Positions 21,690-39,779 of a stretch of 64,000 bases of DNA are shown piece by piece. Source of the stretch: Papio anubis (taxonomy: Eukaryota > Chordata > Mammalia > Primates > Cercopithecidae); assembly GCF_008728515.1 (NCBI RefSeq), contig NC_044995.1, positions 42,385,576 through 42,449,575 on the forward strand, in the 5' to 3' direction. The notes under the pieces were generated by a model. That model was not told the origin of the DNA, ran no database searches, and saw nothing but the letters and a program-made list of their open reading frames with translations. Position 1 is the first letter of the stretch. Every line of letters starts with the position of its first letter. The translations under genes and the position numbers were made by a program.

Positions 21690-22180
21690 TGTCTCCGCCT
21701 TTCCCGGCGGACGCTGGGATCTCTCTACTAGTTTTGGAAGGTCGCGGCTGTAGCGTCCTCCTGACGTCACCACGTGGATCTCCTTGCTCTTGTTTCTCAG
21801 CCCATTCCGCGGCCCGCCGTTGCCGTCCTGCCTGGAAACGGTAGTGCGCTCCCGGAAACGGAAGTGAACGCAGCACTCCGCGTGCGTCCGCGTGCAGGCC
21901 CGCCTCCTTCCACATCAACCAGCCTAAGGTTGCTCCCACCAGACTAGGAGAAACGGAGTAGGGATGGGGTCAAAGGGCAGCGTCCTGCAGGTCGCCTCCT
22001 CCTGCGGCCTTCCCGGACTTCGCGCCTGGGACCTCCTGCCGCTGCTGCACTTCTTCCGAGACTCCCACCTGCCCCGCTAGAGGCTTAGGTCCAGGTAAAA
22101 GGCGGGTCGGGAGTGCGGGCAGGGAGCTTCGGTGGGACCTTTTTCGTCCGCGCGCTCCCCTTTCCCAGGCCTCTTCATCA
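21690..22180. promoter_or_regulatory. Orphan CpG island with CRE, E-box and ETS motifs
   Basis: A CpG-dense block between the two convergent genes. It contains TGACGTCA (21762-21769, perfect CRE), CACGTG (21771-21776) and CGGAAGTG (21859-21866). Open frames run through it on both strands, as expected of GC-rich DNA, but none resembles a known protein to me. A short plus-strand frame (from 21964) ends at CCCCGCTAG near 22080, followed by a possible donor CAG/GTAAAA. It is probably a promoter for an unannotated or noncoding transcript, direction unknown. Confidence 0.6.
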
Positions 22181-22189
22181 GCCTTTGCA

Positions 22190-23008
<819 letters not shown>

Positions 23009-23029
23009 CATACGAAGGTTTATAAGCTA

Positions 23030-24030
23030 AAAATAAGTTGACGGTGAGGTAGGAGGCGGGAGTAGACTCTGGAGTCGGGGCTTAGACACCCCACAAAATT
23101 GAAGACTAGCTAAAGCAGGTCTGGGGCCACGTGAATTTTTTTTTTGGGTGTCTCCACTATTGAGTAGGTTCTCAGGTGGTCAGGGCCTCTGAGGTCTCCC
23201 TTTGGGCAATGCTGTTTACCCCCTTCCTTTCGTCCCTTCTACAGTTACCATTTGTTTAGCCCCTCTCTGCCCAGCCCTCTGGAAATTACGTTCAACATCC
23301 AACGGCCCATTTTTAGCTCCTAATCCACTTTTACAACACCCTGCTATTTATATTTACACTTTTCCAGAAGGTGGGAATTTAAAAGGGAAAATTAACTAGA
23401 CATTTGCTAAACTTAGGCTGAAACCCCCTGTAGAGATCCTTAGTCGACCTGGGGGCAACAGCAAGCATCCCAGAGGACTTGGCACTGGAGTGTCTTTTAG
23501 GCTATTGGAGCAAGTTCAAAGTCGTCTTAAGAAGAAACTCATTTTCTGTTGCAACACTGGGTTCAATAGAGATTAGAAAACTAACAGATTTGGCTTACAT
23601 ATGGTTCTATGCATTATAATGATATTTTACAATTAGACTTATTTTGTAAAAAGGAAAATGGAAAGAGATCCCTTATGTACAGGCCTTTATGGCCCTTTAC
23701 AGGTTCATGTTACTTCCAGGGACCAGAACGCCATGTCTAAGGGATCCCCTCCTAGCTGCTCCCTTTAGAAGGCTTACATTTTCCCCAGGGTCTCTTCAGT
23801 CCCCCAATTCTGAGAGGCTTCCTACCAGGTCATCACTCATGCCTCCCCCTTATGCAACTAGCCCCAGCCTATTCCTCCCACTCCCCAAGAGAGTAAGCTC
23901 AACCAGTATCACCAGGAGTGGGGCCCCATATCAGCCCCTAAAGTCAAACCTGTGTGCATTGTGGGAGGTAACTAATAGAAGTAAGGGAACATGTGCCATT
24001 TTCTGTGTCTAATTTGGTTTTATGCAAGGG
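23030..24030 (+). mobile_element. Class I endogenous retrovirus gag remnant
   Basis: A forward reading at 23689-24012 keeps gamma-type gag traits: a late-domain-like PPPY (23842-23853), then ITRSGAPYQPLKSN and an LWEVTN block in place of the usual PLREV. An upstream matrix-like part is frameshifted. No LTR pair was found. Inert fossil. Confidence 0.5.
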
Positions 24031-24224
24031 AAAAATTGTAGTTTTTAGAGAATCAAGAGAAGTTTGTTACGTTAACCATGTTGTTTCATTTAACTTGTTA
24101 TGACTCACAAATATTGTCATCTGCTTGTTGTGTTGTGAAAAAAAAGTAGAGAAGAAAAGGTGTGGTATATACCTATATATATCTTATTGATCCTATTTCT
24201 CTGGAAAACCCTGACTAGTACAGG

Positions 24225-24375
24225 GTTTTTGTTGTTGTTGTTTGTTCGTTTGTTTAAAGAAATGGGGTTTTGCCATGTTGCTTAGGCTGGTCTCGAACTG
24301 CTGGACTCAAGTGATCCGCCCACCTTGGCTTCTCAAAGTGCTGGGAGTACAGGCATGAACCACCATGCTTGACCT
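24225..24375 (-). mobile_element. Alu monomer fragment
   Basis: Reverse half-Alu with a (GTT)n-rich head, ending CATGCTTGACC. Confidence 0.75.
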
Positions 24376-24689
24376 CATTGAGACTTTTTGCATCTGTATT
24401 CGTGAGCTGTGGTGTTGGCCCATAGTTCTCTGTTCTTTTAATGTCTTTCGTTTTGGTATTAGGGTGATGCTGGCCTCACAGAATGTTAGAAAGTATCCCC
24501 TCTGCTTCTTCTGGAAGAGATTGTAGAAAATTGGCGTACTTTCTTACTTTCTTCCTTAAATGTTTGGTAGAATTAATCAGTGAACACATCTGGACCTGGT
24601 GCTTTTAGTTTTGGAATGTTATTATTCTTTTTCTTTATAGATACAGACCTGTTTAGATTGTCTGTTTCTTCTCTTGTGAGTTTTGGCAG

Positions 24690-25046
24690 TTATATGGTTT
24701 GGCTGTGTCCCCACCCAAATCTCGTCTTGAATTCCCACATGTTGTGGGAGGCACCTGGTGGGAGGTAATTGAATCATGGGGGCAAGTCTTCCCCATGCTG
24801 TTCTTGTGATAGTGAATAAGTCTCATGAGTTTTGACTGTGTTAAAAATGGAAGTTTTTCTGCACAAGCTCTCTCTTTGCCTGCCATCATCCACGTAAGAT
24901 GTAACTTGCTTCTCCTGGCCTTCCACCATGATTGTGAGGCTGCCCCAGCCAGGTGGAACTGTGAGTCCAATTAAACCTTTTTCTTTCGTAAATTGCCAAG
25001 TTTTGGGTATATCTTCATCAGCAGCATGAAAACGGACTAATGCAGG
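24690..25046 (+). mobile_element. THE1/MST LTR (ERVL-MaLR)
   Basis: Starts TATATGGTTTGGCTGTGTCC, ends ATGAAAACGGACTAATGCA; nested in L1. Confidence 0.9.
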
Positions 25047-25323
25047 CATATTGTTTCTTTCAAGTCATTAATGTATTTCATCTAGGTTTTCAAATTTGTG
25101 GATAGGGAGTTGTTCATTCAATTCCTTTATTATCCATTTCATATTTCTGAGATCTGTAGTGATGTCCCTTCTTAATTTCTGCTATTAGTAATTTGTGTCT
25201 TCTCTGTTTTTTCTTTGTTAGCCTGATGAGAGGTTTATTTTATTCATCCTTTCAAAGAACCAGCTTTTGGTAGAGTTGATTTTACTCTATTTTCTGTTTT
25301 CAATTTCATTGACTTTTGTTTGA

Positions 25324-25592
<269 letters not shown>

Positions 25593-26117
25593 TTTCTTCT
25601 GCTTACTTTGCTTTTTTTTTGTTTTTGTTTTTGTTTTCCCAGTTTCCTAAGGTGGAGGCTTAGATGATTGACATAGATCTTGTTTCTTTTCTAACTAACC
25701 ATTCAGTGCTATAAATTTCCCCTTAAGAACTGCTTTTGTTGCACCCCACAAATCCTGTTAAGTTGTATCTGCTGTCAGTGCAAGTTTTTTTAAGTTTTCT
25801 TGAGATTTCTTGTTTGACCTATTTGTTATTTAGAAGTGTGCCATTGGATCTTCAAGTATTTTGAGATTTTTTTTAGCTGTCTTTGATTAGTTTCCAGTTT
25901 AATTCTGTTGTGATCTGAGAGCGTACATTGTATTATTTCAGTTCTTTCATATTTGTTAAGAGGTGTTTCATGGCCCACAGTGTGGTCTGTCTTGATGAAT
26001 ATTCTATGTGAGCTTAAGAAGAATGTATAATCTGCTGGTTTTGGATGAAGTAATCAGATATGCTAATTATATACAGTTGATTGATGGTGCTGTTCAGTTT
26101 TACTACATTTTTACTGA

Positions 26118-26475
<358 letters not shown>

Positions 26476-26679
26476 AAGGGGTATTTAAATCTCCAGCTAT
26501 AATAGTGGTTTTGTCTATTTCTCCTTGCAGTTCTATTAGCTTTTACCTCATTTTGATGCTCTTTTAGGTGCACACACATTAAGGATTGTTACGACTTACT
26601 GGAATATTGATCTCTTTATTATTAAGTTATGCCCCTCTTTATCCCAGATAACTTTCCTTGATATGATATCTGCTCTGGG

Positions 26680-27179
<500 letters not shown>

Positions 27180-27299
27180 TCATTAGCATGGCGTATCTTT
27201 CTTCATTCATCTTTTAATATATATGTGTCTATATAATCTATATGTGTCTATATAATTAAATTTTATCATATGTGTCTATATATTCTTGTAGACAATGAA

Positions 27300-28230
27300 T
27301 AGCGTTCCTTATAGTCCTCCTCATCTAACCTATTGACCACTGGCATATTAGACATCCACACCCCATCACCAATCCTCAACCCTGACCTTACCTAATGCAT
27401 CTTCCATCCCTGGTAAATATTCCATGGGCGCCACAGTACTTACCTCTGAATTCTCCATGACCTATCCCACGGACCTTCTATCTATGACCCCATAGTTCCC
27501 CAGCATCACTGACACTGGATCTCCACTAAGCCCCCTTGGAACCACATCACTGACCCCCACATAGCCACACTATTGATTTCAGACTGCACATCCCTGACCC
27601 CACTTCATATCACCAACCCCACAGAGCTGCAACACAGCACCAGAGATTCCTCCATTGATCTCTGTATAATCCCTATCAGTGCTCCTAAGGAATCTCTATC
27701 ACTAACCCTACAGTGTGCATGTTACCCCAGAGACTCCTAATCACTGCCCTACAGCCCTTCATCACGAACCTCACAAATCCTGTTTTAGTCTGTTCTCATG
27801 CTTCTAATAAAGACATACCTGAGACTGGGTAATTTATAAAGGAAAGAGGTTTAATTGACTCATAGTTCCACATGGCTGAGGAGGCTTTACAACCATGGCA
27901 GAAGGCGATTGAGGAGCAGAGTCCTGGTGGCAGGCAATAAATCTTGTGCAGGGGAACTACCCTTTGTAAATCCATCATATCTTGACAGCCTTATTCACTT
28001 CCGCAAGAACAGCATGGGGGAAACCGCCTACATGATTCAATTATCTCCACCTGGCCCCCACCCTTGACATGTGGGGATTATTACCATTCAGGGTGAGATT
28101 TGGGTGGGGACACTGCCAAACCATATCACTCACTAACCCCACTGACCCCTCTGATCTCACAGGAAAGATGAATAGACCTCATCACTGATCATAAAGACTC
28201 CCAACCAAATCCCCAAATACTCTCCATTAT
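27300..28230 (+). repeat. Degenerate C-rich minisatellite-like tract, split by an LTR
   Basis: Repeated motif ATCACTRACCCCACA with variants recurs many times (for example near 27510, 27545, 27590, 27715, 27745) and resumes at 28130-28150 beyond the LTR. Very few G residues on this strand. Confidence 0.5.
27785..28128 (-). mobile_element. MST/THE1-like LTR
   Basis: TAGTCTGTTCTCATGCTTCTA start and GGGACACTGCCAAACCATATCA end; reverse orientation; nested in the C-rich tract. Confidence 0.88.
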
Positions 28231-28231
28231 T

Positions 28232-28537
<306 letters not shown>

Positions 28538-28825
28538 ACTCCCCATTATTTCGAATAGTGGTATAAACTGTTATCTCTTGGTTAAGATGGTGTCTGGCAA
28601 GTTTCTCCACTGTGTGTTAATTTTTTTAATTTTAATTTTTTGTTTTTCTTTAGACTGAAAAGTTGTAAAACTCTGCATTAATTAAAAGTAAGTTATATTT
28701 AAGTGCTTTGCGGAGGGGGGCAATGTGTTAGGACTATGTAAATATCCTTTTCCTCTTAGAAACTTTCATGTACCAGTAATAATTCTTGCCTGGATTAATT
28801 ATTATAATAATAGTTACCAAATTGT

Positions 28826-29131
28826 TTTTTTTCTCTTTTCTCTGAGACGGAGTTTCGCTCTTATTGCCCAGGCTGGAGTACAATGGCGTGATCTCGGCTC
28901 ACCGCAACCTCCGCCTGCCTCCCAGGTTCAAGCAATTCTCCTGCCTCAGCCTCTCTAGTAGTTGGGATTACAGGCATGCGCCACTACACCTGGCTAATTT
29001 TTTATTTTTTAGTAGAGATGGGGTTTCTCCATGTTGGTCAGGCTGGTCTCGAACTCTCAACTGCAGGTGATCTACCCTCCTTGGCCTCCTAAAGTGTTGG
29101 GATTACAGACGTAAGCCACCATGCCTGGCAG
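28826..29131 (-). mobile_element. Alu
   Basis: Full-length reverse Alu, ending CATGCCTGGCA; a separate T-tract follows. Confidence 0.92.
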
Positions 29132-29179
29132 TTTTTTTTTTTTTTTTTTTCCCCCAGAAGGAATGCCTTCTGGATTTCC

Positions 29180-29760
29180 CATTTGTCATACTGCTCTAGG
29201 TTAGAGATTTTTCTCCTCCCTATTTGTTTCATTTATTTGTATCAGTTTGAATTCATGGGTTCCCATGTACTCATTACTTATTTTGCCCTAGTTGTCCCAG
29301 CTTTGGCCAGTGGACGCCCCCTCGACTGGCTCCTACATCCCCTTGATATGGCCCATCATTCCATGAGAACTTTCTGACCTTAAGATGTTCTAGGCTTATC
29401 TCATATTTTTCCTTCTCCAGCCCTGGAGTCAGCCTTTCTCCCAAGAGCTCTAGTTCCTTTAAGAGGATAATGGTATTTAGAAACCAATTCTGGACACTAA
29501 GTGTGCTCATTGCTACCTTGAATTCGTTGTTTTCAGGGCCTCTCGGCAAACAGGGATAGAGAATAAATGTTTTTCTACTTACACGCATTCATGGATATAA
29601 GTACACATATTTGAGTTCTATATTATATCTTAACAGGGCTTTACACTAATATTTCCAATTAATCAGGCATTATTCTCACCTTCCTCCTCTCCTGTTTGTA
29701 ACTCTTAGTGAGAAGACTAGCTTCCATTATCCTCAGAGCATTTCCTCATTGGCTTATAAA
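29180..29760 (-). mobile_element. Probable old L1 fragment
   Basis: TTCATGGGTTCCCATGTACTC followed by GTCCCAGCTTTGGCCAGTGG resembles an ancient L1M untranslated region. Orientation tentative. Confidence 0.4.
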
Positions 29761-30039
29761 CCCTCACTTGCAACTTTGTGTATATGGCAACTTTGTTACC
29801 CAAAAGCTTGACCGTGGACATGCTGGCCCCTGCACTCCCCCACACCTCAGGGGTACCTTCCTAAAGGACACTCTGCTGAAAGGGAAGAGAAAGGGGGAAA
29901 GAGGAAAGGCCAAAGATTGGTTTTGTTGTGAAACCTTTCCACATTCATTGTAGAAACACTGGTAAAACACCTGAGAGCAAAGAGGATATTAAATTGGATA
30001 CATTTCAATCTCCAGAAAACTTTCCTTCTTACAAAAATT
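29761..30039. other. Unassigned intergenic sequence
   Basis: Nothing recognised; includes a purine-rich stretch near 29880-29910. Confidence 0.35.
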
Positions 30040-30175
30040 TTTTTTTTTTCATATACAAATGGAGTATTACTATGTTACTGAGGCTGGTCTGGAACTCCTG
30101 GGCTCAAGCAATCCTCCTGCCTTGGAGGAGTTTAAAGTGCTGGGACTGCAGGTGTGAGCCAGCATGCCTGGCCTC
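30040..30175 (-). mobile_element. Alu monomer fragment
   Basis: Reverse half-Alu with a disrupted centre, ending CATGCCTGGCC. Confidence 0.8.
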
Positions 30176-32166
30176 CAGAAAACTTTTAAGATGAAATAAT
30201 TGTAAATTTAAAGCAATGGATCTAATTATTAACATAATGTATAATGGCCACAAAGTCTGAAATCTCAGGGTAGTAGTGTATTCTTTATACTTTTTTAGAT
30301 TAATAACTGGACCCATTGATGCTAATTTGGAGGTGCTTCACCTATATAGATAGATCATAGTTGAAAAAAAACACATTGAACATATACTTTGAAAATATAT
30401 GTGTATGTCCATAGACATATATGTGTATACATACATATTTACTTTTTAAAAATTTTTATACTTTAAGTTCTAGGGTACATATGCACAGCGTGCAGGTTTG
30501 TTACATATGTATACATGTGCCATGTTGGTGTGCTGCACCCATTAACTCGTCATTTACATTAGGTATATCTCCTAATGCTATCCCTCCCGCCACTCCCCAC
30601 AATAGGCCCTGGTGTGTGATGTTCCCCTTCCTGTGTCCAAGTGATCTCATTGTTCAATTCCCACCTATGAGTGAGAACATGCGGTGTTTGGTTTTCTGCT
30701 CTTGTGATAGCTTCCTGAGAATGATGGTTTCCAGCTTCATCCGTGTCCCTACAAAGGACACGAACTCATCCTTTTTTATGGCTGCATAGTATTCCATGGT
30801 GTATATGTGCCACATTTTCTTAATCTAGTCTGTCACTGATGGACATTTGGGTTGATTCCAAGTCTTTGCTATTATGAATAGTGCTGCAATAAACATACGT
30901 GTGCATGTGTCTTTATAGCGGCATGATTTATAATCCTTATGTATATACCCAGTAATGGGATGGCTGGGTCATATGGTATTTCTAGTTCTAGATCCTTGAG
31001 GCATCGCCATACTGTTTTCCACAATGGTTGAACTAGTTTACAATGCCACCAACAGTGTAAAAGTGTTCCTATTTCTCCACATCCTCTCCAGCACCTGTTG
31101 TTTCCTGACTTTTTAATGATTCCCATTCTAACTGGCATGAGATGGTATCTCATTGTGGTTTTGATTTGCATTTCTCTGATGGCCAGTGATGATGAGCATT
31201 TTTTCATGTGTCTGTTGGCTGCATAAATGTCTTCTTTTGAGAAATGTCTCTTCATATCCTTTGCCCACTTTTCGATGGGGTTGTTTTTTTCTTGTAAATT
31301 TGTTTGAGTTCTTTGTAGGTTCTGGATATTAGCTCTTTGTCAGATGAGTAGATTGCAAAAATTTTCTCTCATTCTGTAGGTTGCCTGTTCACTCTGATGG
31401 TAGTTTCTTTTGCTGTGCAGAAGTTCTTTAGTTTAATTAGACCCCATTTGTCAATTTTGGCTTTTGTTGCCGTTGCTTTTGGTGTTTTGGACATGACGTC
31501 CTTGCCCATGCCTATGTCCTGAATGGTGTTACCTGGGTTTTCTTCTAGGGTTTCTATGGTTTTAGGTCTAACATTTAAGTCTCTAATCCATCTTAGATTA
31601 ATTTTCATATAAGGAGTAAGGAAAGGATCCAGTTTCAGCTTTCTACTTATGGCTAGCCAATTTTCCCAGCACCATTTATTAAATAGGGAATCCTTTCCCC
31701 ATTTCTTGTTTTTGTCAGGTTTGTCAAAGATCAGATGGCTGTAGATGTGTGGTATTATTTCTGAGGACTCTGTTCTGTTCCATTGGTCTATATCTCTGTT
31801 TTGGTACCAGTACCATGCTGTTTTGGTTACTCTAGCCTTGTAGTATTGTTTGAAGTCAGGTAGTGTGATGCCTCCAGCTTTGTTCTTTTGGCTTAGGATT
31901 GTCTTGGCAATGCGGGCTCTTTTTTGGTTCCATATGAACTTTAGAGCCATTTTTTCCAATTCTGTGAAGAAAGTCATTGGTAGCTTAATGGGAATGGCAC
32001 TGAATCTATAAATTACCTTGGGCAGTATGGCCATTTTCACAATACTGATTCTTCCTATCCATGAGCGTGGTATGGTTTTCCATTTGTTTGTGTCCTCTTT
32101 TATTTCATTGAGTAGTGGTTTCTAGTTCTCCTTGAAGAGGTCCTTTACGTCCCTTGTAAGTTGGAT

Positions 32167-32455
32167 TCCGGCTGGGCGCGGTGGCTCAAGCCTGTAATCC
32201 CAGCACTTTGGGAGGCCGAGATGGGCGGATCACGAGGTCAGGAGATCAATACCATATCCCATAATGCAGGTGAAACCCCTGCCTACTAAAAATACAAAAA
32301 CTAGCTTTGGCTGCAGGTGGTGGGCTTCTGTAGTCCCAGCTACTCGGGAGGCTGAGGTAGAGAATGGCGTGAACTCCCGGGAGGCAGGTGGCACGTCAGG
32401 TGAGCTGATCCGCCACTGCACTCCAGCCTGGGCTTACAGAGCAAGACTTGTCTCA
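32167..32455 (+). mobile_element. Alu with many indels, copy 1
   Basis: Young-type Alu with numerous single-base indels and a garbled stretch near 32250-32270. The L1 target TTGGATTCC lies before it. Confidence 0.85.
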
Positions 32456-32462
32456 AAAAGTC

Positions 32463-32740
32463 AAGCTGTGGCTCAAGCCTGTAATCCCAGCACTTTGGGA
32501 GGCCGAGACGGCGGATCACAAGTGGTCAGAGATCGACCATCTCTGGCAACTGCGAAACCCCGCCTCTACTAAAAATAAAATAAAAACTAGTCAAGCGAGG
32601 TGGCGTAGCCATGGGGCCCCAGCTACTCGGGAGGCTGAGGCAGGAGAATGGCGGAACCCGAGGCGCGGAGCTTGCAGTGAGCTGAGATCCTGCCACTGCA
32701 CTCCAGAAACAGTGACAGAGCGAACCCCTGCCTCAAAAAG
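32463..32740 (+). mobile_element. Alu with many indels, copy 2
   Basis: Tandem second copy lacking its first bases, again indel-rich. The target TTGATTCC follows it, so both copies lie within one duplication. Confidence 0.85.
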
Positions 32741-33198
32741 TTGATTCCCAGGTATTTTATTCTTTGAAATGGCTGTGAATGGGGAGTTCATTCATGATTT
32801 GGCTGGCTGGCTGTTAGTGGTGTGGTATAAGAATGCTTTGATTTTGCACATTGATTTTGTATCTGGATTTTGCTGAAGTTGCTTATCAGCTTAAGGAGAT
32901 TTTGGGCTGACATGATGTTTTCTAAATATACATGTCATCTACAAACTGGGACAACTGGACTTCTTCTTTTTCCTGTCTTCATACCTTTTATTTCTTTGTC
33001 TTGCCTGATTTAGTTTCTAGCCAGAACTTCCAAATACTATGTTGATTAGAGTGGTGTGAGAGAGGGCATCCCCTGTCTTGTGCCAATTTTCAAAGGAATG
33101 ATATTGGCTGTGGCTTTTGTCATAAATAGCTCTTATTGTTTTGAGAATGTTCCATCAATACCGAATTTATTGAGAGTTTTTAGCATGAAGGGCTGTTA

Positions 33199-34073
<875 letters not shown>

Positions 34074-35689
34074 TCAATTTTAGCTCTTTCCTGTATTTCC
34101 TGGATGTGAATGTTGGCCTGCCTTGCTACGTTGGGGAAGTTCTCCTGGATGATATCCTGCAGAGTGTTTTCCAACTTGGTTCCATTTTCCTTGTCACTTT
34201 TAGGCACACCAATCAGACGTAGATTTGCTCTTTTCACATAATCCCATATTTCTTGGAGGCTTTGTTCATTTTTTACTCTTTTTTCTCTAAACTTCTCTTC
34301 TCACTTCATTTCATTCATTTGATCTTCAATCACTGATACTCTTTTTTCCAGTTGATCGAGTCAGTTACTGAAGCTTGTGTATTTGTCACGTAGTTCTTGT
34401 GTCATGGTTTTCATCTCTATCAGTTCGTTTATGGACTTCTCTGCATTGATTATTCTAGTTATCCATTCTTCCATTCTTTTTTCAAGGTTTTTAGTTTCTT
34501 TGCGCTGGGTATGTAGTTCCTCCTTTAGCTCTGAGAAGTTTGATCAACTGAAGCCTTCTTCTCTCAACTCATCAAAGCCATTCTCTGTCCAGCTTTTGTT
34601 CCGTTGCTGGTGATGAGTTGTGTTCCTTTGGAGGGGGAGATGTGCTCTGATTTTTTGAATTTCCAGCTTTTGTGCACTGCTTTTTCCCCATCTTTGTGGT
34701 TTTATCTGCCTTTGGTCTTTGATGATGGTGACGTGCTGATGGGGTTTTGGCGTGGGTGTCCTGTTAGTTTTCCTTCTAACAGTCAGGACCCTCAGCTGCA
34801 GGTCTGTTGGAGTTTGCTTGAGGTCCACTCCAGACCCTGTTTGCCTGGGTATCAGCAGCGGAGGCTGCAGAAGATAGAATATTGCTGAACAGCGAGTGGT
34901 GCTGTCTGATTCTTGCTCTGGAAGCTTCGTATCGGGGTGTACCCGCCGTGTGAGGTGTCAATCTGCACCTAGTGTGGGATGTCTCCCAGTTAGGCTACTC
35001 AGGGGTCAGGGACCCACTTGAGCAGGCAGTCTGTCCGTTCTCAGATCTCATCCTCCTTGCTGGGAGATCCACTGCTCTCTTCAAAGCTGTCAGACAGGGT
35101 CATTTACATCTCTAGAGGTTTCTTCTGCTTTTTGTTTAGCTATGCTCTGTCCCCAGAGGTGGAGTCTAGAGAGACAGGCAGGCCTCCTTGAGCTGCAGTG
35201 GGCTCCACCCAGTTCGAGCTTCCCAGAGTCTTTACCTACTTAAGCCTCAGCAATGGCGGGTGCCCCTTCCCAAGCCTCCCTGATGCCTTGCAGTTAGATC
35301 TCAGAATGCTGTGCTAGCAATGAGGGAGGCTCCGTGGGCATGGGACCCTCCAGGCCAGGTGTGGATATAATCTCTTGGTGTGCCATTTGCTAAGACCCTT
35401 GGTAAAGTGCAGGATTAAGGTGGGAGTTACCTGATTTTCCAGATGTTACGTGTTTCCCTTGGCTAGGAAAAGGGATTCCTTTCCCCCTTGCACTTCCCAG
35501 GTGAGGCAATGCCTTGCCCTGCTTCAGCTCTCGCTGGTCGGGCTGCACCAGCTGACCAGCACTCCCCAGTGAGATGAACCTGGTACCTCAGTTGAAAATG
35601 CAGAAATACACCCGTCTTCTGTGTCGCTCATGCTGGGAGCTGTTCCTATTCGGCCAACTTGCATCAGGACCCTTTTTTTTTTTTTTTTA

Positions 35690-36293
<604 letters not shown>

Positions 36294-36474
36294 ACAATTC
36301 TATGTGTTTTCATCCATTCGAATTTTTTAATTTAAACTTTATAAAATTAATCAGGAAAGGAGGGGGATAGATGGAAAACCAAGCTTACAGCACATTCAAC
36401 ATTAATCAAGTTTAATCTCTGACCTCCTTCATAGTTCACTGGTGCCTACTGTCCTAGAATCATGTAGACCCTGT

Positions 36475-36818
36475 GTATTAGTCTGTTCTCATGTTGCTAA
36501 AAAGGACATCCCTGAGACTAGGTAATTTATAAAGGAAGGAGGTTTAATGGACTCACAGACCCTCATGGCTGGGGAGGCCTCACAATCATGGACGAAGAGC
36601 AAAGGGATAACTTACATGGTGACAACCAAGAGAGCGTGTGCAGGGGAACCGCCCTTTTATAAAATCATATGTTCTCATGAGACTTATTCATGAGAACAGC
36701 GTGGGAAAAACCCACCCCCATGATTCAATTACCTCCCATTGGGTCCTTCCCATGACAGGTGGGATTACAATTCAAGGTGAGATCTGGGTGGGGACACAGA
36801 GGCAAACCATATCACCCT
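36475..36818 (-). mobile_element. MST/THE1-like LTR
   Basis: TGTATTAGTCTGTTCTCATG start to GGCAAACCATATCA end, reverse orientation. Confidence 0.9.
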
Positions 36819-36859
36819 GTTACAAGATCATACTTCCCCGTAACTCCTCTATTGATAAC

Positions 36860-37250
36860 TTGACCATTATAAAACATTGTTTTTCCTTTGAGATATTCTT
36901 TCACACTTTTTACATGCTGATAAACCTACCATGTCAGCTAGTCTGAAGGACCCCATTGACTCAGCTGGTCTGAGGGGCCCCACAAGCTGACTTACCAAAG
37001 AATCCAGTTTCCACATCCTGATGACTTCATCCTGCTTGCTCTGACCATCAACAACCCTAATTCTCCAGTCCTTCACCCTCCCCTGATCCCCTTTAAAACT
37101 CCAGCCTGGAACTTCTTGGGGGTATAGATTTGTCTCCTCTTATCTCCTTACTTGGCGCCCTGTGGTAATTAAACTCTCTGTTTAATCCCTGTCTGTGTAA
37201 TTGGTCTGCTACTACACAGCAGATATACGAACCTGTTGGTTCTGTAACAA
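36860..37250 (+). mobile_element. Solo LTR of a class I-like ERV
   Basis: CCCCTTTAAAACTCC (TATA-like) precedes GGTAATTAAACTCTC (polyadenylation-like). The block ends GTTGGTTCTGTAACA. Family not identified; start uncertain. Confidence 0.5.
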
Positions 37251-37379
37251 TTCTAAAGTCCTTGTCTGCTAATTCTAACTTCTCATATCATCTATGGGAC
37301 TATTTCTGTTGGACCGTTTGCTCTTGATGATTGGTAACATTGTCCTCCTGCTCTGCACATCATGTGATGTTTTAAATTG

Positions 37380-38992
<1,613 letters not shown>

Positions 38993-39103
38993 ATAAGCCT
39001 ACTTTAAAAGTGAATTGTATTTATTGATTTTTCTAATGTATAACCAACTTTGCATTTCTGGATAAATTTAAATTTGATTTTTTTTTTTTCTTTTTAAATA
39101 CCC

Positions 39104-39391
<288 letters not shown>

Positions 39392-39445
39392 CTATCTTGT
39401 AAACTATTTTTGAAAGTTTTCAGGCTTTATTCTGTCCTTGTCTGA

Positions 39446-39779
<334 letters not shown>

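Noticed and set aside
21372..21939. Overlapping minus-strand frames of 133 and 145 codons in the CpG island
   Set aside because: GC-rich DNA is poor in stops; the distal part looks like MIR sequence and neither frame resembles a protein family. Kept only as a promoter call.
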